Assembly (NCBI GenBank): GCA_023438785.1
Contig: JAEXQJ010000380.1
Span: forward strand, 1-28,457
Reading direction: 5' to 3'
DNA: 28,457 nt
DNA from: Pseudomonadota bacterium
GTDB lineage: Bacteria; Myxococcota_A; Polyangia; Fen-1088
Of the stretch, positions 15,707 to 22,725 are shown one piece after another (position 1 is the stretch's first letter; every line of letters begins with the position of its first letter). Position numbers and translations under genes: made by a program. Under the pieces are notes generated by a model. It was not told the DNA's origin. It made no database searches and saw only the letters and a list, made by a program, of their open reading frames with translations.

Positions 15707-17584
15707 ATGCTCTATTCGATTATCGACGACGACGAGAGGTTTGCGGCGTGCGTGGCCGCGGTCAAGAAGTCCTATTGGCCAGAGGCGCGGCTTATTGAGG
15801 AGGGCGCCGTGCATTTGCCGGGGTGGGTGGACCCGCCAGACGATGCCGAGATCGTACGGCAGACCGACGTGCGCAAGCAGGAGACGGTTGCGGCCGTGGC
15901 GGCACAGCCGCACTACGAAATCGTCAATACGGGCCAGCGGCTCTTCGTTCCTTATCTCCAGCACTATCACCGGCTCTTCTCCGTGCGGAAGTGGAACATC
16001 CCCTATCGCGATCCCAAGCTGCACGTCGAGAATCTCTTCCGGTTGCACCAGCCCACCACAAAACCGCGACGCGACGACTATGCGCAGAACTGGTCTGCCA
16101 ACGCGGGCAACTACAATCACTTCGTCAACGTCGTGGCGGCGACGGCGCGTTTCATCCAGCACTTCAGCGACCCGGAAAACGTCGGGTGCCTGTTCGGTGA
16201 GCACACGAAGGTGTTCGTGGGCAGCGAAAAGATCTTCGGGACCGATCGCCCCTTCGAGATGCTGGCCTACAAGCCGGCCAAGCGCCTGCGGACTTTCAAA
16301 CTGATGCTGGCCGCCTACTATCACGACATTGGCAAGGCCGTCGTGGATCACCGCCATGCGATGGAGGGCAACCTGCTGCTCTCCTCGCACACCAGCCGCG
16401 CCTGGATCGCCCTGAACACGATAGCCGAGACACATAGGATTCCCGGCTGTCGCTTCGACCGCGACGATCTGGTCAATGTTGCCGATCTGGTCCTGTTCCA
16501 CGACATCTTCGGCACCCTCGCCACCGGCGAGACCGGGTACGTGCGCCTATGCGACGTCATCGCGAGCGCCACGCGCGCGGGGCTCCGCCATGACAGCGAA
16601 CAGAACCACGCCGCCTGGAGTTGGCGCGTGCTCTTCGACCTGTGGGTCCTCAACTGCGCTGACATCATGGTCTCGATTGACAAGAAATTCGCCCCGCAAG
16701 ACGACTTGCTGGACGCCAAGCGTTCGGCCGAGCGGATCCAGGCATTCCTCTACGGCCGAGGGGCTGGCGGAGATTGCTCGAGGGCCAAGCACGGCCAGCT
16801 CGTCCATGACTTGATCCTTGCCTACAAGTTGTTGCGGCAACAGACCGTGCGGCGCCACTCGTCAGGATCCGTCGAGATCCAGAACGCGGCCCGCGACGCC
16901 TCGCGAGCTCACGGCGTCGAGCGCCTGCGGCGGCTCATCGTGAATACCATCCCGGCGTCCATCGAGGCGAAGAGGGGTGAAGAGGAGTGCGTGCCGCGGA
17001 TCTTTCGGCTGTTGCGAGCCGAGGTCATGGCACTGTCGGAGGAGAGCCAGGCGAGCACCATCACGAGGTCGCTGCAGTCCATCGGATCGATCGACGAATT
17101 CGTGGAGCGGCTGGCATCCGTCGGACAGCTCGACTATGCGCTCGGCTTTTTCCGGCCGATCGCCGAGGTGGCATCTCGCGCGGTGGCTGCGGAATTGGCG
17201 CAACAGCTCGATGTGCCGGTGGAGGAGACTGTCGACCTGTCCCGGTACGGGGTGCGCGCAAACGGCGGAGCGACGGGGAAGTGGCGTACGGGGTGGATCC
17301 GTGATTCGGCGGACGATCCGACGGATGGCAACGCGAAGCTCTTCCTGACCATGCAGGCGCGGCACTTCTTCGAGAACTATGTGGCCGTCGTGACCAAGCT
17401 CATCGGCCACGTCCTCTTCCGCGAGAGGACGGGGGATCGGGTGTTCAACGTCGAGTTCAGCGACGCCAAGGAGCGGCTGTCACAAGGTGGCGAGGAGCGC
17501 ATCCGCGAGCTCGCGGACTTCGAGGGCCCGAATCGTCATCGTCAGGCCATCCACTCGATCCTGAAGAGCGTCTTCCTGTACTGA
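15707..17584 (+). CDS. Large HD-domain protein of unknown function
   Basis: 625 residues from ATG 15707 (AGAGGA about 8 nt upstream). The N-terminal half carries a metal-dependent phosphohydrolase pattern: His138 (NYNHFVNVVAATARFIQHF), His206-Asp207 in MLAAYYHDIGKAVVDHRHA, His265-Asp266 in LVLFHDIFGTLATGE, and Asp319 in VLNCADIMVSIDKKF. These match the H...HD...H...D order of HD proteins. No nucleotide-cyclase, GYP or dGTPase-specific motif is recognised. The C-terminal 250 residues are helical and unfamiliar; MQARHFFENYVAVVTKLIGHVLF near 545 is well ordered. Its substrate may be a nucleotide or signalling nucleotide by family analogy only. It stands alone between its own candidate promoter and a strong hairpin. 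Confidence 0.75.
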   Translation: MLYSIIDDDERFAACVAAVKKSYWPEARLIEEGAVHLPGWVDPPDDAEIVRQTDVRKQETVAAVAAQPHYEIVNTGQRLFVPYLQHYHRLFSVRKWNIPYRDPKLHVENLFRLHQPTTKPRRDDYAQNWSANAGNYNHFVNVVAATARFIQHFSDPENVGCLFGEHTKVFVGSEKIFGTDRPFEMLAYKPAKRLRTFKLMLAAYYHDIGKAVVDHRHAMEGNLLLSSHTSRAWIALNTIAETHRIPGCRFDRDDLVNVADLVLFHDIFGTLATGETGYVRLCDVIASATRAGLRHDSEQNHAAWSWRVLFDLWVLNCADIMVSIDKKFAPQDDLLDAKRSAERIQAFLYGRGAGGDCSRAKHGQLVHDLILAYKLLRQQTVRRHSSGSVEIQNAARDASRAHGVERLRRLIVNTIPASIEAKRGEEECVPRIFRLLRAEVMALSEESQASTITRSLQSIGSIDEFVERLASVGQLDYALGFFRPIAEVASRAVAAELAQQLDVPVEETVDLSRYGVRANGGATGKWRTGWIRDSADDPTDGNAKLFLTMQARHFFENYVAVVTKLIGHVLFRERTGDRVFNVEFSDAKERLSQGGEERIRELADFEGPNRHRQAIHSILKSVFLY

Positions 17585-17606
17585 GCCCAGATCCGCGCGC
17601 GGCCCA

Positions 17607-17647
17607 GGGTGGTTGCAGCCGGCCGGCAAACCCGGCTGCACCCCACC
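17607..17647. terminator. Bidirectional terminator-like hairpin between convergent genes
   Basis: A perfect 9-bp stem TGCAGCCGG (17614-17622) / CCGGCTGCA (17632-17640) with a 9-nt loop, extended outward by GGTGG / CCACC across a small bulge. It sits between the stops of the HD-domain gene (17584) and the methyltransferase (17647). No T tract. Confidence 0.6.
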
Positions 17648-18264
17648 TACGCCACCCGCCTCGCCAGAATGACCGCGTCCACGCCCGTTGCCGCGATCTC
17701 GCGCGGGCGCTCCTCGGCCAGCACGATCGTCCAGCTCGCGTCGAGGGCGGCGGCGGCAGCCTCGACCGAGACTTGTGTCTGGCCCGCCGCGGGCGTCGGC
17801 TGGCCCGTCGCCGGATCGAAGGGCCGGTGGCCGACGAGCAAGAGGCTGCCACCAGGCGCGACGCCGCTGGCCAAGCGCTGGACCATTTCCGCCACCGCGC
17901 CCGCCACGTGAACGTACAGGCACACCACCAGGTCGAAGCGCTGGCGCGGTGGCGTCCACGCCGCCAGATCGCCTTCCACCCAGGCGATGCGTCCCGCGAT
18001 CTCTGCTCCCATCGCCTCGGCCGTCGCTCGCGCATGGGCCAGCGCGCTCGCCGAAAAATCGACCGCCATGACCTCCCAGCCGTGCGCCGCCAGCCACAGC
18101 GTCTCCGCCCCGTGCCCGCATCCCGCATCCAGCGCCCGCCCCGGCGCCAGCCCGCTGACCTGACTCATGAGGTGCGCATTGGGCGGCCGCCGCGCCACCT
18201 TGTCCGGCTGTTCGCGCAGCGTCTTGGCCCAAAGCTGTTCCCAATGCGCACGATCGTAAGGCAT
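17647..18264 (-). CDS. Class I SAM-dependent methyltransferase
   Basis: 205 residues, ATG 18264. Motif I is clear: RALDAGCGHGAETLWLAAHG (Gly48-Gly50-Gly52), followed by VMAVDFSASALAHAR (acidic residue binding the ribose), IAWVEGDLAAW, and FDLVVCLYVHV (motif IV region), then LASGVAPGGSLLLVGH. The N-terminus MPYDRAHWEQLW resembles the TehB/thiopurine-type small-molecule methyltransferases. The acceptor is unknown. No Shine-Dalgarno is visible, but a -10-like TAGACT ends seven bases before the start. Confidence 0.85.
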   Translation of the reverse strand: MPYDRAHWEQLWAKTLREQPDKVARRPPNAHLMSQVSGLAPGRALDAGCGHGAETLWLAAHGWEVMAVDFSASALAHARATAEAMGAEIAGRIAWVEGDLAAWTPPRQRFDLVVCLYVHVAGAVAEMVQRLASGVAPGGSLLLVGHRPFDPATGQPTPAAGQTQVSVEAAAAALDASWTIVLAEERPREIAATGVDAVILARRVA

Positions 18265-18271
18265 GTGCCCC

Positions 18272-18277
18272 AGTCTA
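18272..18277 (-). promoter_or_regulatory. Candidate -10 element for a leaderless methyltransferase transcript
   Basis: TAGACT on the minus strand, seven bases upstream of the ATG at 18264. No Shine-Dalgarno sequence lies between, and no good -35 is present at standard spacing. Confidence 0.3.
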
Positions 18278-18361
18278 CGCGGGTGCCAGGGCCAGTGCTC
18301 GCGACGCCTTCCCGGACGCCGGTCTCGCCGAACCCGTGCCAGAAGGCCCGCGTTCCTGAAT

Positions 18362-19081
18362 CTACGTGAACCGGATCCGCCAATCCGTGATCCAGCGCAG
18401 CAGCCCGAGCAGGGGCACCAGGCGGCGTGGCCGGGTCACGCGAATGGCATCCTTGCGCAGCGCCCGCACCACCACGTCCACCGCCCAGTCGACCGAACGC
18501 AGGAACGGGCGCACCGGGGCCTTGGCCATCTTGGTATCGACGAATCCGAAACGAATGTTGGTCACGCGCACGCCCGATGGTCGGGCTGCCAAGGCCAGGG
18601 CTTCGAAATAGGAGGACAGGGCGGCCTTCGATGCCGCGTAGCTCGGAGCGTCCGGCGTGATGAGCCCGTCGGCCTGGCTCGACAGCACCACGAAATGCCC
18701 GCGGCGCGCCTGCACCATGGACGGCAGCAGCTCGGCCGCGGTTTGCACCGCCGCCATCAGGTTCACCTGGAACACGCACAGGTCGGCATCGAGCTGGCTG
18801 AGGTCGCAAGCCGCGCCAACCCCCGCGCAATACAGACAGGCATCGAATGGCCCGTGTTGAGCCACGAGCGCGGCCAGCCGAGCGCGGTAGTCCGGGCTCT
18901 GCACGTCGAGCACCTGGTGATGATAGGTGGCGTGCTCAAGCGGACTCGGGCTGCGCGAAATTCCCATCACCTGCCAACCCTGACCCGCCAGCCGGCCTGC
19001 CGTCCCGAGGCCGATACCGTCGGAAGAGCCGACAATGAGAATGCGCGGGGCGGGCGCGGTCGCAGGCGGGGCCATGCTCAT
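18362..19081 (-). CDS. Short-chain dehydrogenase/reductase
   Basis: 239 residues, ATG 19081 (ATG 19075 is an in-frame alternative). A classical SDR: cofactor loop ILIVGSSDGIGLG (Gly18, Gly22, Gly24), strand 2 ending in ISRS (a small/basic pattern favouring NADP), LDVQS, CAGVG, and the catalytic set Asn107 (FQVNLM), Ser135 (VVLSSQ), Tyr148 and Lys152 (SYAASK). The C-terminal FGFVDTKM replaces the more common PG-x-x-x-T motif. Substrate unknown. The hydrophobic, basic end (LVPLLGLLRWITDWRIRFT) may be an amphipathic membrane-contacting helix, as in some lipid-related SDRs; this is inference. Confidence 0.88.
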   Translation of the reverse strand: MSMAPPATAPAPRILIVGSSDGIGLGTAGRLAGQGWQVMGISRSPSPLEHATYHHQVLDVQSPDYRARLAALVAQHGPFDACLYCAGVGAACDLSQLDADLCVFQVNLMAAVQTAAELLPSMVQARRGHFVVLSSQADGLITPDAPSYAASKAALSSYFEALALAARPSGVRVTNIRFGFVDTKMAKAPVRPFLRSVDWAVDVVVRALRKDAIRVTRPRRLVPLLGLLRWITDWRIRFT

Positions 19082-19087
19082 GGGGCC

Positions 19088-19093
19088 ATTCTA
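19088..19093 (-). promoter_or_regulatory. Candidate -10 element for a leaderless SDR transcript
   Basis: TAGAAT on the minus strand, five of six consensus bases, six bases before ATG 19081 and without a Shine-Dalgarno sequence. The 67-bp gap to the upstream nitroreductase gene otherwise holds nothing recognisable. Confidence 0.35.
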
Positions 19094-19148
19094 GCCGCCG
19101 CCCGTCGACGGCCCTTCATTTTGGGCGAGGGTTCCCGGACGTGACCTG

Positions 19149-19730
19149 TCAGACGATGCGCGCCACTTCGTCGAAGCCCAGGCGCTCGTTGCGGGGATAG
19201 GCCTTGTCGCCGTAGCCCAGGTTGATGAGCAGAAAGGACTTGTACTGCCCATCGGCGAAGAACGCCTTGTCGACCGCCGCCGTGTCGAAGCCGCCCATGG
19301 GACCGCAATCCAGCCCGAGGCCGCGCGCGGCCAGGATCAGATACCCCGCCTGCAGCGCGGCGTTGAGCAGTGCCTCGCGCTCGCGCGCCTCGGCCGGCAT
19401 GCCGCCGATGACCTGATCCGCGCCCGGCCACGACGGGAAGAGGCGCGGCAGCTTCTCGTAGTAGCGCGTGTCATAGGCCAGCACCGCGACCACCGGCGCG
19501 GCCATGGTCTTGTCCACGTTCCCGGCGGCCAGGGCGGGCTTGAGGCGCTCCTTGGCCTCCTGACCCTTCACGAACACGATACGCAGCGGCTGCCCGTTGG
19601 CCGCCGTGGGCCCCATACGCACAAGCTCGTGCAGCGATCGCAGCAGCCCCTCATCCACCGCCCGCCCTATCCAGGCATGGTGTGTGTGGGCCTGCCGAAA
19701 CAGAACATCCAGCGACTTGGCATCGATCAT
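19149..19730 (-). CDS. Nitroreductase family protein, RutE/malonic semialdehyde reductase-like
   Basis: 193 residues, ATG 19730, with AGGAG seven bases upstream. The FMN-dependent nitroreductase fold is recognised by SLDVLFRQAHTHHAWIGRAV at the start, LVRMGPTAANGQPLRIVFV (FMN phosphate-binding Pro-Thr-x-Ala-Asn), LNAALQAGYLILAARGLGL, DCGPMGGFD and LLINLGYGD. The length and the opening FRQAHTHHAW closely match the RutE/YdfG-partner subgroup that reduces malonic semialdehyde to 3-hydroxypropionate. No other rut pyrimidine-degradation gene is nearby, so I leave the symbol empty; a general NAD(P)H nitroreductase is possible. Confidence 0.87.
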   Translation of the reverse strand: MIDAKSLDVLFRQAHTHHAWIGRAVDEGLLRSLHELVRMGPTAANGQPLRIVFVKGQEAKERLKPALAAGNVDKTMAAPVVAVLAYDTRYYEKLPRLFPSWPGADQVIGGMPAEAREREALLNAALQAGYLILAARGLGLDCGPMGGFDTAAVDKAFFADGQYKSFLLINLGYGDKAYPRNERLGFDEVARIV

Positions 19731-19828
19731 CGAGAGCTCCTGTGGGTGGGAGGATTCACGCTGAACTTACGATGCCAGTCCTCCGCGCTTGGTTGCGGCG
19801 GCTCTCGCCTCGGCTCAATTGGGTCGCC

Positions 19829-19857
19829 TTGAGGGCGGCTCGGTGGCACCGTAGACT
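19829..19857 (+). promoter_or_regulatory. Candidate promoter of the AAA ATPase gene
   Basis: TTGAGG (19829-19834), a 17-base spacer, then TAGACT (19852-19857); each box matches four of six consensus positions. The start codon follows 21 bases after the -10, giving a short leader. Confidence 0.42.
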
Positions 19858-19878
19858 CACAAGCTTTCGGGAACACCC

Positions 19879-20979
19879 ATGATTCAGCGACTGTACGTCG
19901 ACAATTTCAGGACCCTGGTCAACTTCGAATGGAAGCCAGGCAAGCTCGCCCTGCTTCTGGGGTCGAATGGGTCGGGAAAGACCTCTGTCCTCGAGACGCT
20001 CTGGCTCTTGCGGTCCCTCGTGGTCAACCAGGAGGAGGTTCGTCGCTGCTTCCCAAGCACGTCCCGGCCCCGATGGGAAGGCCGGTTGGAGCTGACCATC
20101 GAGCTCGACGTGCAGGTTGCGCAGCAGGAGTTCGAGTATCGCCTGGTCATCCAGCACTCGAAGGACGAGCCGCAGAAGACGCGCGTAAAGAGAGAGACCC
20201 TCCGTTCCGCCGACAAGGTCCTGATGAATTTCGACTTGGGCGAGCTGCACCTCTTCGGCGACGATGGCTCGCCGGGACCGACGGTCACGGCGGATTGGAC
20301 GAGATCCGGCCTAGGCGGCATCGCCCCGGGCAGGGACAACAAGCGCCTGACCATGTTCAAGCAGTGGCTAGTAGGCGGCCTGTGGTTTGTCCGGCCCGAT
20401 CCGCGGGCCATGTCGGGGCGGACCGACCAAGAAGCGGAGTCTCTCGAACCCGACCTGTCCAATTTCGCGTCGTGGCTTCCACGTTGGATGGCCGAGGACT
20501 TCAGCGGCGCCATGGCCGCGACCGAGGCGCTGCGGAAGGCCTTGGACGGGTACCAGGTCCTGCAGGTCAGTCGGACCGCCCCCAAGCTCGAGGCGCGCTT
20601 TCGCAGCAGCGATGGCCGAGACTACGACGTGGACTTCTCCGAATTGTCCGATGGCCAGCGTCAGTTGTGCGCGCTCTACTTCCTGCGCCACGCCATCGTT
20701 CAGCCGGGTCGCCTGGTCATGTTCGACGAGCCGGACAATTACGTCGCACTCCGCGAGATTCAACCGTGGCTCGCCGATGCGGTGGAGGCGGCGCTGTCCG
20801 CGCAGGGGCCTCAACTGTTCTTCGTCAGCCATCATCCTGAGATCCTCAACCAGCTTGCACCCGAGTACGGAACCTTGTTCTTCCGCGATGAGGGAGGACC
20901 AACTCGCATTCGACCCTTCACCGGCGATGCCACTCTGTCACCCGCCGAGGTCGTCGCACGAGGGTGGGAGCGTGAGTGA
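19879..20979 (+). CDS. AAA family ATPase (SMC/ABC-like, AAA_21 type)
   Basis: 366 residues, ATG 19879. Opens with the typical LYVDNFRTLVNFEW and Walker A LLGSNGSGKTSVLETLW (Gly28 to Lys34). An inserted middle region contains the long charged segment 60-220. The ABC-like signature is FSELSDGQRQLCAL (256-262); Walker B is LVMFDEPDN (Asp283, Glu284), followed by LFFVSHHPEIL, the switch His. Such ATPases pair with a second, overlapping gene in many candidate defence and repair operons. Here the downstream GTG overlaps its stop by eight bases, but that partner is truncated. DNA-associated activity and a defence role are inferences from family and context. No nuclease (TOPRIM) domain is fused to it, unlike OLD proteins. 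Confidence 0.88.
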   Translation: MIQRLYVDNFRTLVNFEWKPGKLALLLGSNGSGKTSVLETLWLLRSLVVNQEEVRRCFPSTSRPRWEGRLELTIELDVQVAQQEFEYRLVIQHSKDEPQKTRVKRETLRSADKVLMNFDLGELHLFGDDGSPGPTVTADWTRSGLGGIAPGRDNKRLTMFKQWLVGGLWFVRPDPRAMSGRTDQEAESLEPDLSNFASWLPRWMAEDFSGAMAATEALRKALDGYQVLQVSRTAPKLEARFRSSDGRDYDVDFSELSDGQRQLCALYFLRHAIVQPGRLVMFDEPDNYVALREIQPWLADAVEAALSAQGPQLFFVSHHPEILNQLAPEYGTLFFRDEGGPTRIRPFTGDATLSPAEVVARGWERE

Positions 20980-21148
20980 CCGCGCGCAGGTCATCGTCCT
21001 TTGCGAAGACATGCAGGCGCAGGTCTTCATCCGCCGGGCCCTACAAAGACGCGGCGTCGAGGCCCGCAAGATTGGCCCGGCCATCGGCACGGACTTCGCA
21101 CACCAGACCCTGCAGGTGCGGGTGAAGCCCGTTGCCAGCGGCGGCTAG
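20972..21148 (+). pseudogene. Truncated partner gene of the AAA ATPase
   Basis: 58 codons from GTG 20972, overlapping the ATPase stop by eight bases as in a translationally coupled pair. The start VSDRAQVIVLCEDMQAQVFIRRALQRRG looks like a genuine beta-alpha N-terminus of the uncharacterised proteins that often follow such ATPases (VLCED, then FIRR). After GPAIGTDF the sequence loses this character and stops at 21148. The remainder of the expected protein (probably 150 or more residues) is absent, and a degenerate repeat array follows at once. I conclude that the gene is broken; a genuine 58-residue protein is less likely. Confidence 0.55.
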
Positions 21149-21199
21149 CGAGGCGCACGCGGGCCGACTTGGGCGTGCCCCGGACGCTGTGCAGGCCAT

Positions 21200-21603
21200 G
21201 GCAGATGCCCGGTGATGCCGGCCCCCTTCGCCGTTGAGCCCGCGCCCGTGTCTCGTTGACCCTCCATGGGGGGCCGTTGGCCGGGGACCCGCGCGGTGGT
21301 GACCCCGCCGTCGAAAGGTGTAGCCGGGCACCCGCCGCTCGGTGCCCCCTCGCCGCGGTCCGGTGTCGGCATCCCCCTGGGCCGTTGGCCGCGGCCCCAA
21401 TCCCTGTTGGACCCGGCCCGCCTGTCTGTTGACCGGGGCCCCGTGCGCCCGCGAGCGCCCACCCGTGGAGCCCGGACCGGTCACCCGCACGGTGTTGGGC
21501 CGTCTTTGCGAAGTCTTGACCCCACACCCGTGGTCCGTTGACCCCACACCCGTAGTCCGTTGACCCCTCACCCGTATCTTCTGACCCCACCCCCGCATGG
21601 TTT
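21200..21603 (-). repeat. Decaying tandem array of 21-23-nt units
   Basis: Read on the minus strand the region divides into about eighteen units of 21-23 nt. The best units are 21543-21564 and 21521-21542, 22 nt each with one difference, with consensus GTCAACGGACYA followed by CGGGTGTGGG. Next to them are 21565-21585 (21 nt) and 21500-21520 (21 nt). Further down, units keep a leading GTCAAC, GCCAAC or CCCAAC and a trailing G-rich part (CGGGTG, GGGCC) but differ elsewhere. Lengths not divisible by three argue against a coding repeat. G-runs on the minus strand could form quadruplexes. No gene is recognised in 21149-21712. Confidence 0.65.
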
Positions 21604-21712
21604 AGCGGCGTCGCGCGACATCTCTTGCCGTCCCGCGCAATGAAACGGGGCCGCGGGGAGCCGGCCGGCATAACCAGGATGCGCCGGCCTCACGGTGCCC
21701 CGCGGCAGATGC

Positions 21713-22402
21713 CTAGGTCGCCGGCGTGGTCGCTTGCGCGGCGGGTTGGACGGCGGGCGGGCCCGCGGGATCGTCGTCCTCGTCCGCGTAGCCGGCGCGT
21801 TCGGCGCGCAGCTTCTGGTAGTCCTTGTCGTTGCGGCCCACGGTGGCCAGCAGCGTGCGGCGCAGGGCCACCAGATCGCGCTGCACATCCGCGGCCTGCA
21901 CGCGCAGGTTGGCCATCACGGTTTGGTACTCCTTGTCCGCGGCTTCGGCCTCGGCCCATTCCTTGGCTGCCGCCTGCACCAGCGGGCCCAGACTGGCCGT
22001 GGCTTGCTCGCGATAGGCCAACGCTTCACCCTGGGCCGTGCGGGCCTCGTCGATGACCGCGAGCAAGCGCTCTCCATCCTCGAGCACATCGTCGGGCACC
22101 TGCGGCTGATCGCCATAGATGCCCGCCTCGAAGCCCGGCACATCCCGCGCCACCAGAGGCAACCAAGCCTGCATCGCCTTCAACAAAGCCCCGACGGCCC
22201 CGCGCCCCTCCTCCATCTCTTTCTTCCACGTCGCCGCGTACTTGATCGCCCGATCGTAAGCCGCCACGTACGCATCCGACTGCTTGCCGAACGTCGCCGC
22301 ATGCGCCGCCAGCGCCGCCGACTCCCCCGCCCGCCGCATCACGATCCGCGCCGCCCTCGGCGCCAACCGCCGCAACTTCCACTGTGGTGTCGTAGTCCCC
22401 AT
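21713..22402 (-). CDS. Hypothetical protein, helical, acidic C-terminus
   Basis: 229 residues from ATG 22402, chosen because AAGGAGGAC lies eight bases upstream; ATG 22480 further up has no ribosome site and would run through a repeat. Not recognised. The protein is almost entirely helical by appearance: a basic start (PQWKLRRLAPRAARIVMRRAGE), then amphipathic helices (AYVAAYDRAIKYAATWKKEMEEG) and a likely coiled coil near 150-205 (AAKEWAEAEAADKEYQTVMA, LRVQAADVQRDLVALRRTLL). The end is acidic, then Pro/Ala/Thr-rich (DEDDDPAGPP). No signal peptide or membrane segment. Codon use is strongly GC-rich, like the chromosomal genes on the left. Confidence 0.7.
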   Translation of the reverse strand: MGTTTPQWKLRRLAPRAARIVMRRAGESAALAAHAATFGKQSDAYVAAYDRAIKYAATWKKEMEEGRGAVGALLKAMQAWLPLVARDVPGFEAGIYGDQPQVPDDVLEDGERLLAVIDEARTAQGEALAYREQATASLGPLVQAAAKEWAEAEAADKEYQTVMANLRVQAADVQRDLVALRRTLLATVGRNDKDYQKLRAERAGYADEDDDPAGPPAVQPAAQATTPAT

Positions 22403-22422
22403 CTCCAAGTCCTCCTTCAGTA

Positions 22423-22500
22423 AACAACCAACAACTTCGACTGCCCCCGCAGCCAATCGCGGGGGAGGAGGGAGCGTCAAGGGGAATTGTGGGGGAGGGG
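22423..22500. repeat. Dispersed repeat copy A with internal hairpin
   Basis: About 78 bp alignable at roughly 80 percent by eye with 25552-25626. Shared blocks are ACCAAC, CTTCGACT, CCCGCAGCC, CGCGGGG, AGCGTCAAGG and GTGGG-GAGGGG. CCCCGC and GCGGGG form a small hairpin in the middle. It lies just upstream of the minus-strand gene starting at 22402. Confidence 0.6.
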
Positions 22501-22512
22501 GGGCGGGTGGCG

Positions 22513-22557
22513 CGGCCGGGCATGCTGGAGTTTGAGCGGCTCGGCTATGCCCGGCCG
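22513..22557. repeat. Perfect 11-bp inverted repeat
   Basis: CGGCCGGGCAT (22513-22523) pairs perfectly with ATGCCCGGCCG (22547-22557) around a 23-nt loop. It lies in the 323-bp gap between the divergent genes starting at 22402 and 22726. It could be a terminator-like stem, a small mobile-element end or part of the adjacent repeat. The remaining 22558-22725 shows no gene. Confidence 0.55.
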
Positions 22558-22725
22558 TGGTGCCCTGGCCTCCCGATCCTTGCTGAAGTCCTCAAGTGAG
22601 CGCGATACTTCCGGACACCATCAGGTGACCTGGGCGACGTGGAAAAGGTCCCAGAAGCACTACGCGCATCAGCTTCCTCCTGGTCAGGCTCTTCCGCTCA
22701 GCGAGAGATGAAGAGGCTGTCTACC

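Noticed and set aside
19149..19730. Assignment as part of a rut pyrimidine-degradation operon
   Set aside because: Only the RutE-like gene is present; no rutA-D, F or G neighbour.
21041..21598. 185-codon minus-strand frame with heptad-like repeats
   Set aside because: The repeat units are 21-23 nt and shift frame, so the peptide pattern is a by-product of the nucleotide array; no ribosome site.
21200..21603. CRISPR array
   Set aside because: Units are contiguous with no spacers and decay gradually; no cas gene is nearby.
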